A stretch of 64,000 nucleotides of DNA from Rhodospirillaceae bacterium (GCA_009693785.1 SHWP01000004.1:1-64000); one strand, 5' to 3'; positions 52,228 to 60,736 are shown, numbered from the stretch's first letter. The notes: generated from the sequence alone by a model not told the origin. Translations and numbers: made by a program.

Positions 52228-52877
52228 AGATCGTTATTCAGTGCGCAGGCTCGAAAGATCCCCGAGCGGGACACCTGTGCGCAAGAGATGGTCGTTCGGT
52301 CGCATTCGTCGCAAACCCGAGCGCCTGCACGCCAAATGCTGCGGCGCTCTACGCGCGGTCGGATGATCCCTCCGATGTGCCCAGCCTCACTTGGCGGGAG
52401 CGGCTCATAAGGGAGGCGCATCCTAATCTCGTGCCCGCATGGCGCCTCTATAGCCGCCCGGCGTATTCGGGACTCGTCAGGAAATTTGGTGACAAGGATG
52501 TGTTCATACTCTCCGCCGGCTGGGGTCTCATCCGCGCGGATTTTCCGACGCCTCAATATGACATCACCTTTACTTCATCAGCAGAGCCGGGGATAAAACG
52601 AGGCAAGCGTGACACCTACGCGGACTTTTGCCAGCTCACGGCGGATGCCCATGAGCCGATTGTGTTCTTTGGCGGCAAGGACTACCTGCCTCTCTTCTGT
52701 GCACTCACGGCAAAAACACCCGGAGAGCGCATTGCCTTCTACAATTCCCAAACTCCACCGGTAGCGCCTGGATGCCGTCTGATACGATACCCCACGGCGG
52801 CCCGAACGAACTGGCACTATTCCTGCGTCGAGGATTTCCTTGCGGGCCGCCTTTCCCTCGAAGAGAGCAAATTATAA
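52224..52877 (+). CDS. YaaA/DUF6884-like protein
   Basis: A 217-residue protein of the YaaA-like superfamily (DUF6884-type). It opens IVIQCAGSKDPRAGHLC (CxGSK motif), has AALYARSDDP and the family's central turn FILSAGWGLIRADFPTPQYD, comparable with ILSGLYGLLRPLDAIQPYR of the window's own YaaA, followed by PIVFFGGKDYLPLF. Its ATG overlaps the GIY-YIG-like stop (ATGA), so the two are a translationally coupled pair. AGG arginine codons occur again. Such proteins occur in phage and mobile loci; DNA binding is the family's suspected property. Function unknown. Confidence 0.6.
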   Translation: MKIVIQCAGSKDPRAGHLCARDGRSVAFVANPSACTPNAAALYARSDDPSDVPSLTWRERLIREAHPNLVPAWRLYSRPAYSGLVRKFGDKDVFILSAGWGLIRADFPTPQYDITFTSSAEPGIKRGKRDTYADFCQLTADAHEPIVFFGGKDYLPLFCALTAKTPGERIAFYNSQTPPVAPGCRLIRYPTAARTNWHYSCVEDFLAGRLSLEESKL

Positions 52878-52928
52878 AATCGGCAAGCCCAAAGGAGTGG
52901 ACTAGGGGCACCATGAGCGAACACTTCG

Positions 52929-53010
52929 GTAATTACGGGGACACTATATTTAATTCAAACGCGCGCAGCGCGAGGTTGCACTGAATTAAATATAGTGTCC
53001 CCGTAATTAC
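52929..53010. mobile_element. 82-bp palindromic MITE-like element
   Basis: A perfect 29-bp inverted repeat (left arm 52929-52957, right arm 52982-53010; arms begin GTAATTACGGGGACACTAT) around a 24-base spacer that itself holds CGCGC-A-GCGCG. It lies after the YaaA-like gene and before the leftward fusion gene. The GGGGACACTATATTTAATTC core resembles the ends of dispersed palindromes handled by REP-associated tyrosine transposases. No transposase gene is in the window. Confidence 0.7.
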
Positions 53011-53035
53011 AATATTGGGTATTAAGCCCGCCCCA

Positions 53036-55453
53036 CTACTCCACAGATTTCGCGATGCGGAACCCATACAGCTCATGCTGCGTGGCGGCAGGCGCAAAGG
53101 CGCGGTAACTTAAGCGCGCAAGCCAGGCTGCGTTATCCCACGAACCGCCGCGCAATACCCGCTTCTCGCACGTCCCCGTGCCTTCACGCAGGGCCGCCAC
53201 TGCGGGCGCGGAGGTATAATCGCGGTACCAGCAATCGGCGGTCCACTCCCAGACATTGCCAATCATGTCGTGCAAACCAAAGGCATTGGCAGCAAACGAA
53301 CCCACCGGCGCAGGCCCTGCCCCATCCCACGTACTTCCGCAATCCAGGCAATTGGCCTTGCCACGGCCCACATGCTCGCCCCAGGGATAGGGCGTGAACG
53401 CACCGGCGCGGGCGGCATATTCCCATTCGGCTTCCGAGGGCAGCCGGTAATCGTCGCCGGTTTTCATACGCAGCCAATCGACATAACGCTGCGCGTCAAG
53501 CCAGCTGAGGTTGGCGATGGGCAGGCTCATATCGGCGGCATCGGTTGTGCCGCGCGGCAGGCATGCTCCGGCCTCGACACAGGCGCGATACTCGCCGCGC
53601 GTGACCTCATAACGCCCTATTCTGAATGCTGACACGGCAACCGAACGCACGGGAGATTCCGATCGCGCGCCACTGCCCGCCAAGTCGCCCATGGAAAACG
53701 TGCCCGCCGGGATCAAGACCAGCCCTGCATCGACGGCCTCAATGAAGCGGCGGCGTTGGTCGGTGAGGTCGAGCCAGGTTTGTTGAAGCAGGGCAATCGT
53801 TCCATCGGCCGGGATCGTAGCCTCGGCGGTATCCACCAATGGTAATGCGCTGCCATATTGTTGCTCGATCAAGAGTTCGGCCTGGCGCAAATCATGTAGC
53901 TTGGCCGAGAGCACGCTTTCCGCACCCGTGAGAATGGCCACCGTCTCGTCATGGCGGCCGTTGGCCATATGCTCGGTGCCAAGCCCGATGAGGTTATAGG
54001 CGTTCAGCACGTCGGGGCTGTTGAAGATACGCGGTGTCACCAATACGGATAAGGCGTCCATCATCTCGACGCTGCGGCGGGCATCGGCAACGCTGGGCTG
54101 ATCGCCTCGGCCATCGGCAGGCAGGCCCGAGACTTGCTCGGCGGTTCCCAAGGTCAGCCGGGCATCGGTGATGCGGCGTTGCAAGCGGTGTTGGGCCTCG
54201 GTCAGGGTCGCGCGTAATGTTGTGGCACGGGCCTGTAAAGCTTCAGCCTGCAAGCGCGTCGAAGCCGCTTCGCGCGCTCCCGGAAGCCACTGTGACCATG
54301 CGCCCAGGGCCGTATCGCTTGCTTGGCGCAACCCCAAACCAGCAATCGCGATCAGGCCAACCATGGCCGTGGCTGCAGCCAGGCGGCCGAACAAGCGCGA
54401 TATACGCTGGGTCGGGTGGCTCGCGGCCGCCAGAAAATCGGCATGAGTGGCAAAGCGCGCCTCGGGGGCCAGGGCCAACGCACGTTCAACGGCAGATACA
54501 AAGTGCACGGGCAAGTCGGGCCGCAACGTGCCTAAAGGTTTGCGGCCATAAGACGGTGAAACGCCGGTGGCCAGAAAATACGCGATTGCCGCCACCGAGA
54601 ACTGATCGGCGCGGGCATCGAGTGTTGAAAGATCGGGCGTATCGCTACGGCGCAACACCAATACTTCTGGGGCGATAAAGCAGGCGTTATCGGTTTCAAC
54701 CAATGACCGGCCTGCCAAAATGGGCACGGCCAGGTTCAGCATGATGTCGGTGAGCTTAGCCGTTCCGTCTTTCGCCATTACCACGTTGCGCGGTGTGATG
54801 TTGAGATGCAGCGATGTCCGCTCGGCATACGTGAGTGCGGCGATCAATTGACGGATGACGCGCAAAATGTCCGCCGCCGATTTCGGTTGCGACCAGCCTT
54901 CAGGAACCATGGGCTCGGCGAGGGTGCGGCCGTCCAACAATTCGTTGGCGATGACAGTGTGCGTGGCGGTCTCGAACGTGCCGTAGGTATTGGCGAGGCC
55001 TGAGTGAGCCAAGCCCAACGTGACCTTCACCGCATCCGCCAGGCGTTTCGACGCGCCAGGAACCAGCATCAATTGCGGCGCGATGAATTTGAGCGCCACA
55101 TCCTTGCCCCAGGTGAGATCTAGCGCGCGGTACACCGCACCGCGCGGACCAAAACCAAGCCTTGAGCGTACCACATAGCGCTCGGCTATGACGCTGCCTG
55201 CCTTGACCTCGATGCCCACCCCCGCCGGACGCATGCCGGGGCCGTTGTGTTGACCGAGTGCCGCATCGCGCGCGGCATCAAGCTCGCGCATCTGCGCTTC
55301 GAGAACATGCTTTTCATCGGTCGAATGTGAGGTGACCCAACGGCGCTCAAGAACGCGGCGGCGTTGCGCGTATTGCGCTTCGATATCGTCGGGGTTGGCC
55401 GAGCCTGACAGGCCGAGAACGGCCAAGGCTTGCTCGTGGTCCATGCTTTCCAT
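53036..55453 (-). CDS. pseudokinase / FGE-sulfatase-fold fusion with J-like N-terminus
   Basis: About 805 residues. N-terminal ALAVLGLSGSANPDDIEAQY resembles a J-domain start without HPD. A serine/threonine kinase fold follows: glycine loop RLGFGPRGAVYRA, VAIK Lys in DVALKFI, but the catalytic loop reads LHLNITPRNVVM, so HRD is HLN and the base Asp is Asn; the DFG site is TDI. Then a membrane segment (TAMVGLIAIAGLGL), a coiled region, and a FGE-sulfatase (SUMF1) domain: VLIPAGTFSMGD, GNVWEWTADCW, VLRGGSWDNAAWLARLSYRA, without the FGE cysteines. Both enzymes look inactive. Start uncertain: ATG 55453 or 55444; the frame runs back to 55579. Confidence 0.8.
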   Translation of the reverse strand: MESMDHEQALAVLGLSGSANPDDIEAQYAQRRRVLERRWVTSHSTDEKHVLEAQMRELDAARDAALGQHNGPGMRPAGVGIEVKAGSVIAERYVVRSRLGFGPRGAVYRALDLTWGKDVALKFIAPQLMLVPGASKRLADAVKVTLGLAHSGLANTYGTFETATHTVIANELLDGRTLAEPMVPEGWSQPKSAADILRVIRQLIAALTYAERTSLHLNITPRNVVMAKDGTAKLTDIMLNLAVPILAGRSLVETDNACFIAPEVLVLRRSDTPDLSTLDARADQFSVAAIAYFLATGVSPSYGRKPLGTLRPDLPVHFVSAVERALALAPEARFATHADFLAAASHPTQRISRLFGRLAAATAMVGLIAIAGLGLRQASDTALGAWSQWLPGAREAASTRLQAEALQARATTLRATLTEAQHRLQRRITDARLTLGTAEQVSGLPADGRGDQPSVADARRSVEMMDALSVLVTPRIFNSPDVLNAYNLIGLGTEHMANGRHDETVAILTGAESVLSAKLHDLRQAELLIEQQYGSALPLVDTAEATIPADGTIALLQQTWLDLTDQRRRFIEAVDAGLVLIPAGTFSMGDLAGSGARSESPVRSVAVSAFRIGRYEVTRGEYRACVEAGACLPRGTTDAADMSLPIANLSWLDAQRYVDWLRMKTGDDYRLPSEAEWEYAARAGAFTPYPWGEHVGRGKANCLDCGSTWDGAGPAPVGSFAANAFGLHDMIGNVWEWTADCWYRDYTSAPAVAALREGTGTCEKRVLRGGSWDNAAWLARLSYRAFAPAATQHELYGFRIAKSVE

Positions 55454-55607
55454 GGTCGGGCGCTCACCGGTTAACGCGGCCATTTCTTGGCCGTGGGGCA
55501 CGATACCACGCGATTGGCCAGGGTGCGCAAGGTGGCTCAAAGCCACGGAATGCCTGGGTTTCAGGGCTGCCAAACCCAAGGATAGCCGGGCGGAGCGCGA
55601 ATCGAGG

Positions 55608-56585
55608 CTAAAGTTGCTCGAAAAACTCGAGCCAGGCGCCGCTGGGTGACCTTACAACCATCATCTTGACCATGCCGTAGGGCGCAAGATTGACCGGCAC
55701 AATGGGACGCAGCAGCGGCACGCCGCGCGCGGCAATGGTGGTGGCGTAAGCTTCAAGCCCGCGCATGTGAATGCGATAAGTGAGTATGCCAAGGTTGGGC
55801 GGCTGGGCACGGCCGGAAAAATCACGCCCCGTCACGCCCTCGAAATTAAAAATCTCAATAGTTCCACCGTCGGCCTCTTTCGACAGCGCGAAACTTGCGG
55901 CTTTTTCTTTCACCGCTCCACTCAGTAACAGACTATTTGGTAGGCCCATGTTGTTGGAGCCATCGGGCGGCCATGTGGGCGACGCTTCCCAGCGCACCAC
56001 CCAACCAAGCTTTTGCGTGAAAAAGTCGAAACTCTCGCGGTAGTTGGCCACCATCTGCGTGGCATTGATGATGTGGCTCATGGTCGCGAAAGCTGGCATA
56101 TCGTCGTAAGGCTGGTTGACGCGCTGCAGCAGGTTGAGCACCACACCATCGTGACCGCGCAGCATCGCACCCGCGTAGCTTTTACCAAACAAAGTATAGC
56201 GGTTGGGATCGGCGAATCCCTGAAAACCATGATCGCGCAGGGCTTCGAACACACCATCCATGTCCTTGACCATGCTGTTGAAGTTGAAAATACCTCCGGT
56301 ATCGAAGGGCCTTGCGCTGGAGCGGGCTTGGACTTGCGGCACGCCATGGATTTTCACCAGGCGCAATAGACCTTTGGTGTGGCCTGGCACGCCCAGCAAG
56401 ATTTCATCGAGCCGCACAGTCTTTGGCAAATCCCACATCGCCGCCATGCTGACATCGGCCGAACCACGGTGCTTAATCTCGAACTTCGCCACATCTTGGT
56501 ATATGTCGGCTGTGCGTTCGAGCTCCTTCACACTGACGACAATCTCTTGCACGCCCTGGCGTTGAGCTAAGTCAATCATAGTCAT
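55608..56585 (-). CDS. two-domain VOC (glyoxalase/dioxygenase-fold) protein
   Basis: A 325-residue protein with two VOC modules, the first starting QEIVVSVKELERTADIYQDV and the second SHIINATQMVANYRESFDFF. Each has the paired beta-alpha-beta-beta-beta pattern (LLRLVKIHGVP, FNFNSMVKDMDGVFEAL; GILTYRIHMRGLEAYA, MMVVRSPSGAWLEFFE). The C-terminal Glu near WLEFF is a typical metal site in such proteins, and the His ligands are less clear. Activity unknown; it lies three bases from the nitrilase-like gene. Confidence 0.78.
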   Translation of the reverse strand: MTMIDLAQRQGVQEIVVSVKELERTADIYQDVAKFEIKHRGSADVSMAAMWDLPKTVRLDEILLGVPGHTKGLLRLVKIHGVPQVQARSSARPFDTGGIFNFNSMVKDMDGVFEALRDHGFQGFADPNRYTLFGKSYAGAMLRGHDGVVLNLLQRVNQPYDDMPAFATMSHIINATQMVANYRESFDFFTQKLGWVVRWEASPTWPPDGSNNMGLPNSLLLSGAVKEKAASFALSKEADGGTIEIFNFEGVTGRDFSGRAQPPNLGILTYRIHMRGLEAYATTIAARGVPLLRPIVPVNLAPYGMVKMMVVRSPSGAWLEFFEQL

Positions 56586-56588
56586 GGC

Positions 56589-57653
56589 TCAGATCAGCCC
56601 CAGGTCTGCAAGCCGCTTAATCGTTCGTCGCTGTGCCTCGGCGAAATGGGCGCGGTCTGGTGATTTTACCGATCCATCGGCATTGAGCAGTGAGTTCGCT
56701 GGTTGAATTTGATGGGTCGCGTACGAACCTGCAAACGCCTCGAAACGCTGGCGCGACAGAAAATTATTCATGCCCGGTTTGCGTCGTTCGCGCCGCAGCG
56801 CATGGAGATCGATCTCGGCCAAGGCATTGCTGGTTTCGCCCCAGCCCGCCACCTTTAGCACCGTGCCACGATAATCGATGATGCGTGAACAACCATTTCC
56901 GGCGTCAGCGGGCAAGTCGATATCATTCAACCCGCCGGTATTGCACGACACGACATAGGCCAAGTTCTCGATGGCGCGCGCGAGCTTGGCCACATCTTTG
57001 AATGTCTGCTGAATGCTACCGTTCTCGCTGGTGGGATGAAAAAATACTTCAGCCCCACGCATGGCAAAGCAGCGCGCGATTTCGGGATACATGATTTCTT
57101 CCGAGGCGATTCCGGCCAGATTGCCAATCGCCGTTTTAGCCACGGGGAACACGCCCTCAAGGCCATAGATATCGAGATATTTGTCCCACACATCATGGGG
57201 CGTGGGCGCGAACATGGAATTGATGCGGCGATAGCGCAGAATTGTTTTCCCGGCGGGATCGATCACAAAACAGGTTTGGAAATAAAGGCCGGGAAAGTGC
57301 CGGTCGGTTTCGTAGGCATTGCCCGCTAAAAAAACGCCGTTGTCTTGCGCAATGCGGCCCATCGCCGTGTATTCGGGCCCGTCAGGCTCCAGCGCGGCTT
57401 TGTCGGCCCAGCCCGCAATCGTTTCCTCTTGCGGGTAGGATGTGAGAAAATATTCCGGCAATACCACCAGCTTCAACGCTGGCCCTGCCCAATTTCTGGT
57501 GCCGCGAACCTTGACCGCCAAGTGTGCCAATGCGGCGTTCATGCGTTCGCGCGCATTGGCCCGGTCGGGACAGCGGTTGACGGAGTTCACGGTCAATTGC
57601 AGCGCCACGGCCTGATATACCGGCCCTATCACCTGCGATGGCTGATCGTTCAA
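56589..57653 (-). CDS. nitrilase-superfamily protein, catalytic Cys and Lys replaced
   Basis: A 355-residue carbon-nitrogen hydrolase fold. The catalytic Glu is present (VVLPEYFLTSY), but the Lys position is Arg (LRYRRINSMF) and the nucleophile Cys position is Ser (GIASEEIMYPEIAR; family pattern xCxDxxxPE). These substitutions argue for an inactive or altered enzyme. Other family marks remain: AEVFFHPTSENGS and VVSCNTGGLND. The start is TTG 57653, with GGAGGAG seven bases before; the frame upstream to 57782 is unlike the family. It precedes the VOC gene in the same leftward run. Confidence 0.78.
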   Translation of the reverse strand: MNDQPSQVIGPVYQAVALQLTVNSVNRCPDRANARERMNAALAHLAVKVRGTRNWAGPALKLVVLPEYFLTSYPQEETIAGWADKAALEPDGPEYTAMGRIAQDNGVFLAGNAYETDRHFPGLYFQTCFVIDPAGKTILRYRRINSMFAPTPHDVWDKYLDIYGLEGVFPVAKTAIGNLAGIASEEIMYPEIARCFAMRGAEVFFHPTSENGSIQQTFKDVAKLARAIENLAYVVSCNTGGLNDIDLPADAGNGCSRIIDYRGTVLKVAGWGETSNALAEIDLHALRRERRKPGMNNFLSRQRFEAFAGSYATHQIQPANSLLNADGSVKSPDRAHFAEAQRRTIKRLADLGLI

Positions 57654-57731
57654 CGCCCCCTCCTCCACGTTACTGAGCTGCGAAGATAGGGCCAGACTGC
57701 TGCCAGGTAAACGGCGGTATGACCGCCTAGA

Positions 57732-57776
57732 GCGTCGTGCGGAAAAGTGGAGCCCGGTTTTCCGCATATACGACGC
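57732..57776. repeat. long bulged hairpin
   Basis: GCGTCGT-GCGGAAAA (57732-57746) pairs with TTTTCCGC (57758-57765) and ACGACGC (57770-57776), leaving a 4-base bulge (ATAT) and an 11-base loop. The GGAAAA/TTTTCC core is a dispersed type seen in alphaproteobacteria. It lies between the nitrilase-like and TonB receptor genes. Confidence 0.7.
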
Positions 57777-57791
57777 GACCAAACAATAACT

Positions 57792-57833
57792 TAGAGCAAG
57801 CAGCCCGATACCAACTTAACGCTGCTTGCTCTA
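57792..57833. terminator. 13-bp stem at the 3' end of the TonB receptor gene
   Basis: TAGAGCAAGCAGC (57792-57804) pairs perfectly with GCTGCTTGCTCTA (57821-57833), loop 16 bases, and overlaps the receptor stop codon. On the minus strand it would follow the receptor transcript. No T-run, so termination would be Rho-dependent or it may stabilise the mRNA. Confidence 0.6.
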
Positions 57834-59912
57834 GAAGTTTGCGCGTAGGCCCAGCCGCGCCGTGCGGGGCGTTCCCACCGAAACTAAGCCATCGGCAGAA
57901 CGCCCAGCTTCGATGGTGCGATTGAAGGCGTTCTCGACTGCGAAAACCAAGCGCATTTGTTCGGTCAGCCCGGCTTCCGCCGTGAAATCCGCCACGGCAT
58001 AACCGCGTAAGATGCGCGAGTTGAGATCGTCATCAAACTGGTTGGTGGTGCCGCGCGCGGAAGCCGACAGCGATACGGATTCCGATGGTGACCAGGTGAC
58101 TTGCGCCGAGCCTTGGTGTTTGGCCACCTGTGCCAGCCGCAGGCCTTTCAGGGCCGGTTGCTGCGGACTGCGCGTGACATTGGGCGAGGTGTACAAATAG
58201 CGTAGCGAGAACTGAACCTCGGGGGTCACATTCGCAGTGAATTCGCCCTCAAGCCCGTCGGCAACAATCCGGTCGAGGTTGCGCCGTTGACGTAGCACGC
58301 CGCCTGCAGGAACAACGATGCCAAGTCCAGGGTCTAGTCCTGGCGTTGCGCGCACGGTCACATTGGCCACGGCATTTTTTAGGACCGAGTGAAAATAGGT
58401 CGCGCTGAGTTTGATGTCGTCAGCAGGCGCCCACTCAACGCCAAGGTCGAGACCTTGCAACCGTTCGATGCCGAGCGCCGGGTTCGCCTCGGTGATATCA
58501 TTGCCAACGCGAAACGGCCGGTAAAGCTCATTCAGCGTCGGCAAACGAAAACCCGTGTACGCTGCCGCACGGATGGCAACACGATCATTGGCGCTGTAAT
58601 TCAAGCCCGCCCGCACAGTGCTAACATTCCCATCGCGGTCGGCAAATTTATCGTCGCGCACGATGGCGCCACCTTGCAGCACGCTCTCGCGGCGAATGCC
58701 GTCGTTTTGTTGCCACCAGTCGATGCGCCCGCCGATGGTTGCTAATAAGGTGTCATTGGGCTGCCAATTTAATTCGGCGAACGTCCCGGCCAAGACTTGC
58801 TCACCACCGGCTTTGCGAACCCTCGTGAAACCCGCGCCCTGATTCTGGAAGTTCTCGTTGGTTGCGCCATCAACCGCGCGAACGTCTGCCCCCGCATCAA
58901 CCGTGAGCTGATCGTCGAATCGATAACGCAGGATGGCATTGCCTCCTTGCGCATTGGTGGGCACGGAAAACTGATCGAGTGACAATGTCGCAGCGCTTCG
59001 CGCCGCATTCACCGCCACAAAGATTGCTTTAAAATCTTGGTCGCGAACATAAGCGTTGACTTCCCATGAGGCGGCGGCCCCTGCATCGTGCAGCACCGAC
59101 AACGCGGCATCCGTCACGCGAGTGGTGGACAACGCCGCCGTGATGCCGTTGATGAAGCTGCTTTCCGAATAGCGGGCAGTGCCGCGGATCACGGTGTCAT
59201 CATTGATCGCAAAGCGCGCGCCAAGCTCACCTACCGCACCCCGATCACGCGCACGCCGGTCGATGCTCCCGCGTTGATTTTTGCGAATCAAAAACGATCC
59301 GTCGGCGTGATGCCCATGGGCATAGCCATGCCAAGCGCTGTTGCCTGCGATGCCCTGTACGCCTGCGGTGGCGTCATAGGTTTCGTTGGGGCCAAAATTT
59401 GCTTCGGCAAACCCACCGTTGCGGTCAACCTCACGGCTTTGAAGCCGGATGACCCCTGCCAGCGCGCTATTGCCCCAAGGGCCAGCGCCGCTGCCACGCG
59501 TGAGGGCCGCCGATTCCAGCGAAGCGGTGGGAATGCGGCTCCAATCGATCCAGCCACCGAAGGGATCGTTTTGCGGAATACCATCGAGCAACACCAGGGT
59601 GCGCCCCGCCCCGCTGGGCCCAAGCCCGCGCAATGTCACGCCTTGCGTCGTAGGGTGAGAAGCACGGCTCGACTGACGGCGAAAAAGCCCAAATCCAGGA
59701 ACAGCACGTAAAGCATCGTCGAGCCGGGCGCCCGCCGACAGATCGAGCTGCCCCCGGCTGATCATGCTGGTGAGATAAGCTGGCTCGTTGACCGATGGTG
59801 ACAAACGTCGGCCGGTGACGAGAATCTCAGGGATAACTTCTTGGCCAAAGCTAGATGTTGTGGCTAAACCAACAAAAGCCACAAGGTAGCCTGCCTGCCG
59901 TATTAACAGCAT
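57831..59912 (-). CDS. TonB-dependent outer-membrane receptor (small-ligand type)
   Basis: A 693-residue receptor: signal peptide (LLIRQAGYLVAFVGLATTSSFG), TonB-box-like EILVTGRRL, a plug with LDDALRAVPGFGLFRRQSS, QGVTLRGLGPSGAGRTLVLLDG and RGSGAGPWGNSALAGVI, then the barrel with FRLPTLNELYRPFR and the terminal RTARLGLRANF. This is the size and layout of siderophore/cobalamin-type receptors. It is divergent (157 bases) from the cupredoxin operon, suggesting joint regulation, perhaps of copper or redox-active ligand uptake; that is inference. Confidence 0.9.
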   Translation of the reverse strand: MLLIRQAGYLVAFVGLATTSSFGQEVIPEILVTGRRLSPSVNEPAYLTSMISRGQLDLSAGARLDDALRAVPGFGLFRRQSSRASHPTTQGVTLRGLGPSGAGRTLVLLDGIPQNDPFGGWIDWSRIPTASLESAALTRGSGAGPWGNSALAGVIRLQSREVDRNGGFAEANFGPNETYDATAGVQGIAGNSAWHGYAHGHHADGSFLIRKNQRGSIDRRARDRGAVGELGARFAINDDTVIRGTARYSESSFINGITAALSTTRVTDAALSVLHDAGAAASWEVNAYVRDQDFKAIFVAVNAARSAATLSLDQFSVPTNAQGGNAILRYRFDDQLTVDAGADVRAVDGATNENFQNQGAGFTRVRKAGGEQVLAGTFAELNWQPNDTLLATIGGRIDWWQQNDGIRRESVLQGGAIVRDDKFADRDGNVSTVRAGLNYSANDRVAIRAAAYTGFRLPTLNELYRPFRVGNDITEANPALGIERLQGLDLGVEWAPADDIKLSATYFHSVLKNAVANVTVRATPGLDPGLGIVVPAGGVLRQRRNLDRIVADGLEGEFTANVTPEVQFSLRYLYTSPNVTRSPQQPALKGLRLAQVAKHQGSAQVTWSPSESVSLSASARGTTNQFDDDLNSRILRGYAVADFTAEAGLTEQMRLVFAVENAFNRTIEAGRSADGLVSVGTPRTARLGLRANF

Positions 59913-60069
59913 GATATCGTTCGACTTTTGACAGTTCCGCCTGCCCCCATGGCATGGTGCCAGAAACATATATAATGTGCAGTCTCAACGCGAGCAGGTT
60001 CAAGCTGCCCAAGGCGTAAGAAGACCGTGCGGCGTATTCTGCGCGGCAGTGACTACTGACGGGGAACGC

Positions 60070-60618
60070 ATGGTTCGGTTCGGGTATGGTTTTGTAATCC
60101 CCGGCGCTTGGGCGTGCCTTGCAATGGGGGCGGCCAATGCCGGAACCATTCTCGCTCAGATCAGTGCTGATGGCGGCGGCGCCATAGCCGATGCAGTGGT
60201 TTATGCCATCCCCGCCTCTGGCCCCGCCTCGGCAAGCCAAGCAACCGCCCTGATGGCCCAGGAGAACCAGGAATTCACGCCCTTTGTGTTGCCGGTTCAA
60301 GTCGGCACCAATGTGGAGTTCCCCAATCGCGATTCCTTTCGCCACCATGTCTATTCGTTTTCTGCCGCCAAGCCCTTCGAACTGAAACTGTTTAGCGGAA
60401 AGGAACGTCAGGTGGTGACCTTCGACAAGGAAGGTATCATCGCGCTGGGCTGCAACATCCACGACAACATGCTGGCGTATATCTACGCCGTACCCACACC
60501 CTACTTTGCCAAGACCGGCGATGACGGCAAGGCAACCATCGCCAACCTCGGCGCTGGTGCTTATACGCTCAAGGTATGGCACCCAACGAAAAAACCAGCA
60601 GCAAAGAAACTGTCGTGA
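60070..60618 (+). CDS. MauL-like cupredoxin (methylamine-utilisation-type protein), 3' frameshift
   Basis: A 182-residue exported cupredoxin with signal peptide (GFVIPGAWACLAMGAANA). Copper ligands are visible: His in DSFRHHVYSF and the trio C-x2-H-x2-M in LGCNIHDNMLAYI. The family is annotated as methylamine-utilisation protein (MauL-like) but often occurs with TonB receptors. The C-terminus is altered by a missing C in the run at 60582-60584: with it restored the frame continues NEKTSSKETVVNVSADGPSALQLQ to TAA 60663-60665, a natural ending. GGGGAA precedes ATG 60070. First gene of an operon with the signalling protein. Confidence 0.75.
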   Translation: MVRFGYGFVIPGAWACLAMGAANAGTILAQISADGGGAIADAVVYAIPASGPASASQATALMAQENQEFTPFVLPVQVGTNVEFPNRDSFRHHVYSFSAAKPFELKLFSGKERQVVTFDKEGIIALGCNIHDNMLAYIYAVPTPYFAKTGDDGKATIANLGAGAYTLKVWHPTKKPAAKKLS

Positions 60619-60736
60619 ACGTATCCGCCGATGGGCCGAGCGCGTTGCAGTTACAGTCGCGCTAAAGGCCGAACGTAAGGCTAAAAAGGCTCGCCCAAAA
60701 GACCAAACAGACTATTGATCATATAGGCAACACACA

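Noticed and set aside
53036-55453. The FGE-fold gene as a target of a diversity-generating retroelement
   Set aside because: No reverse transcriptase or template repeat is near, and no adenine-biased variable stretch was seen.
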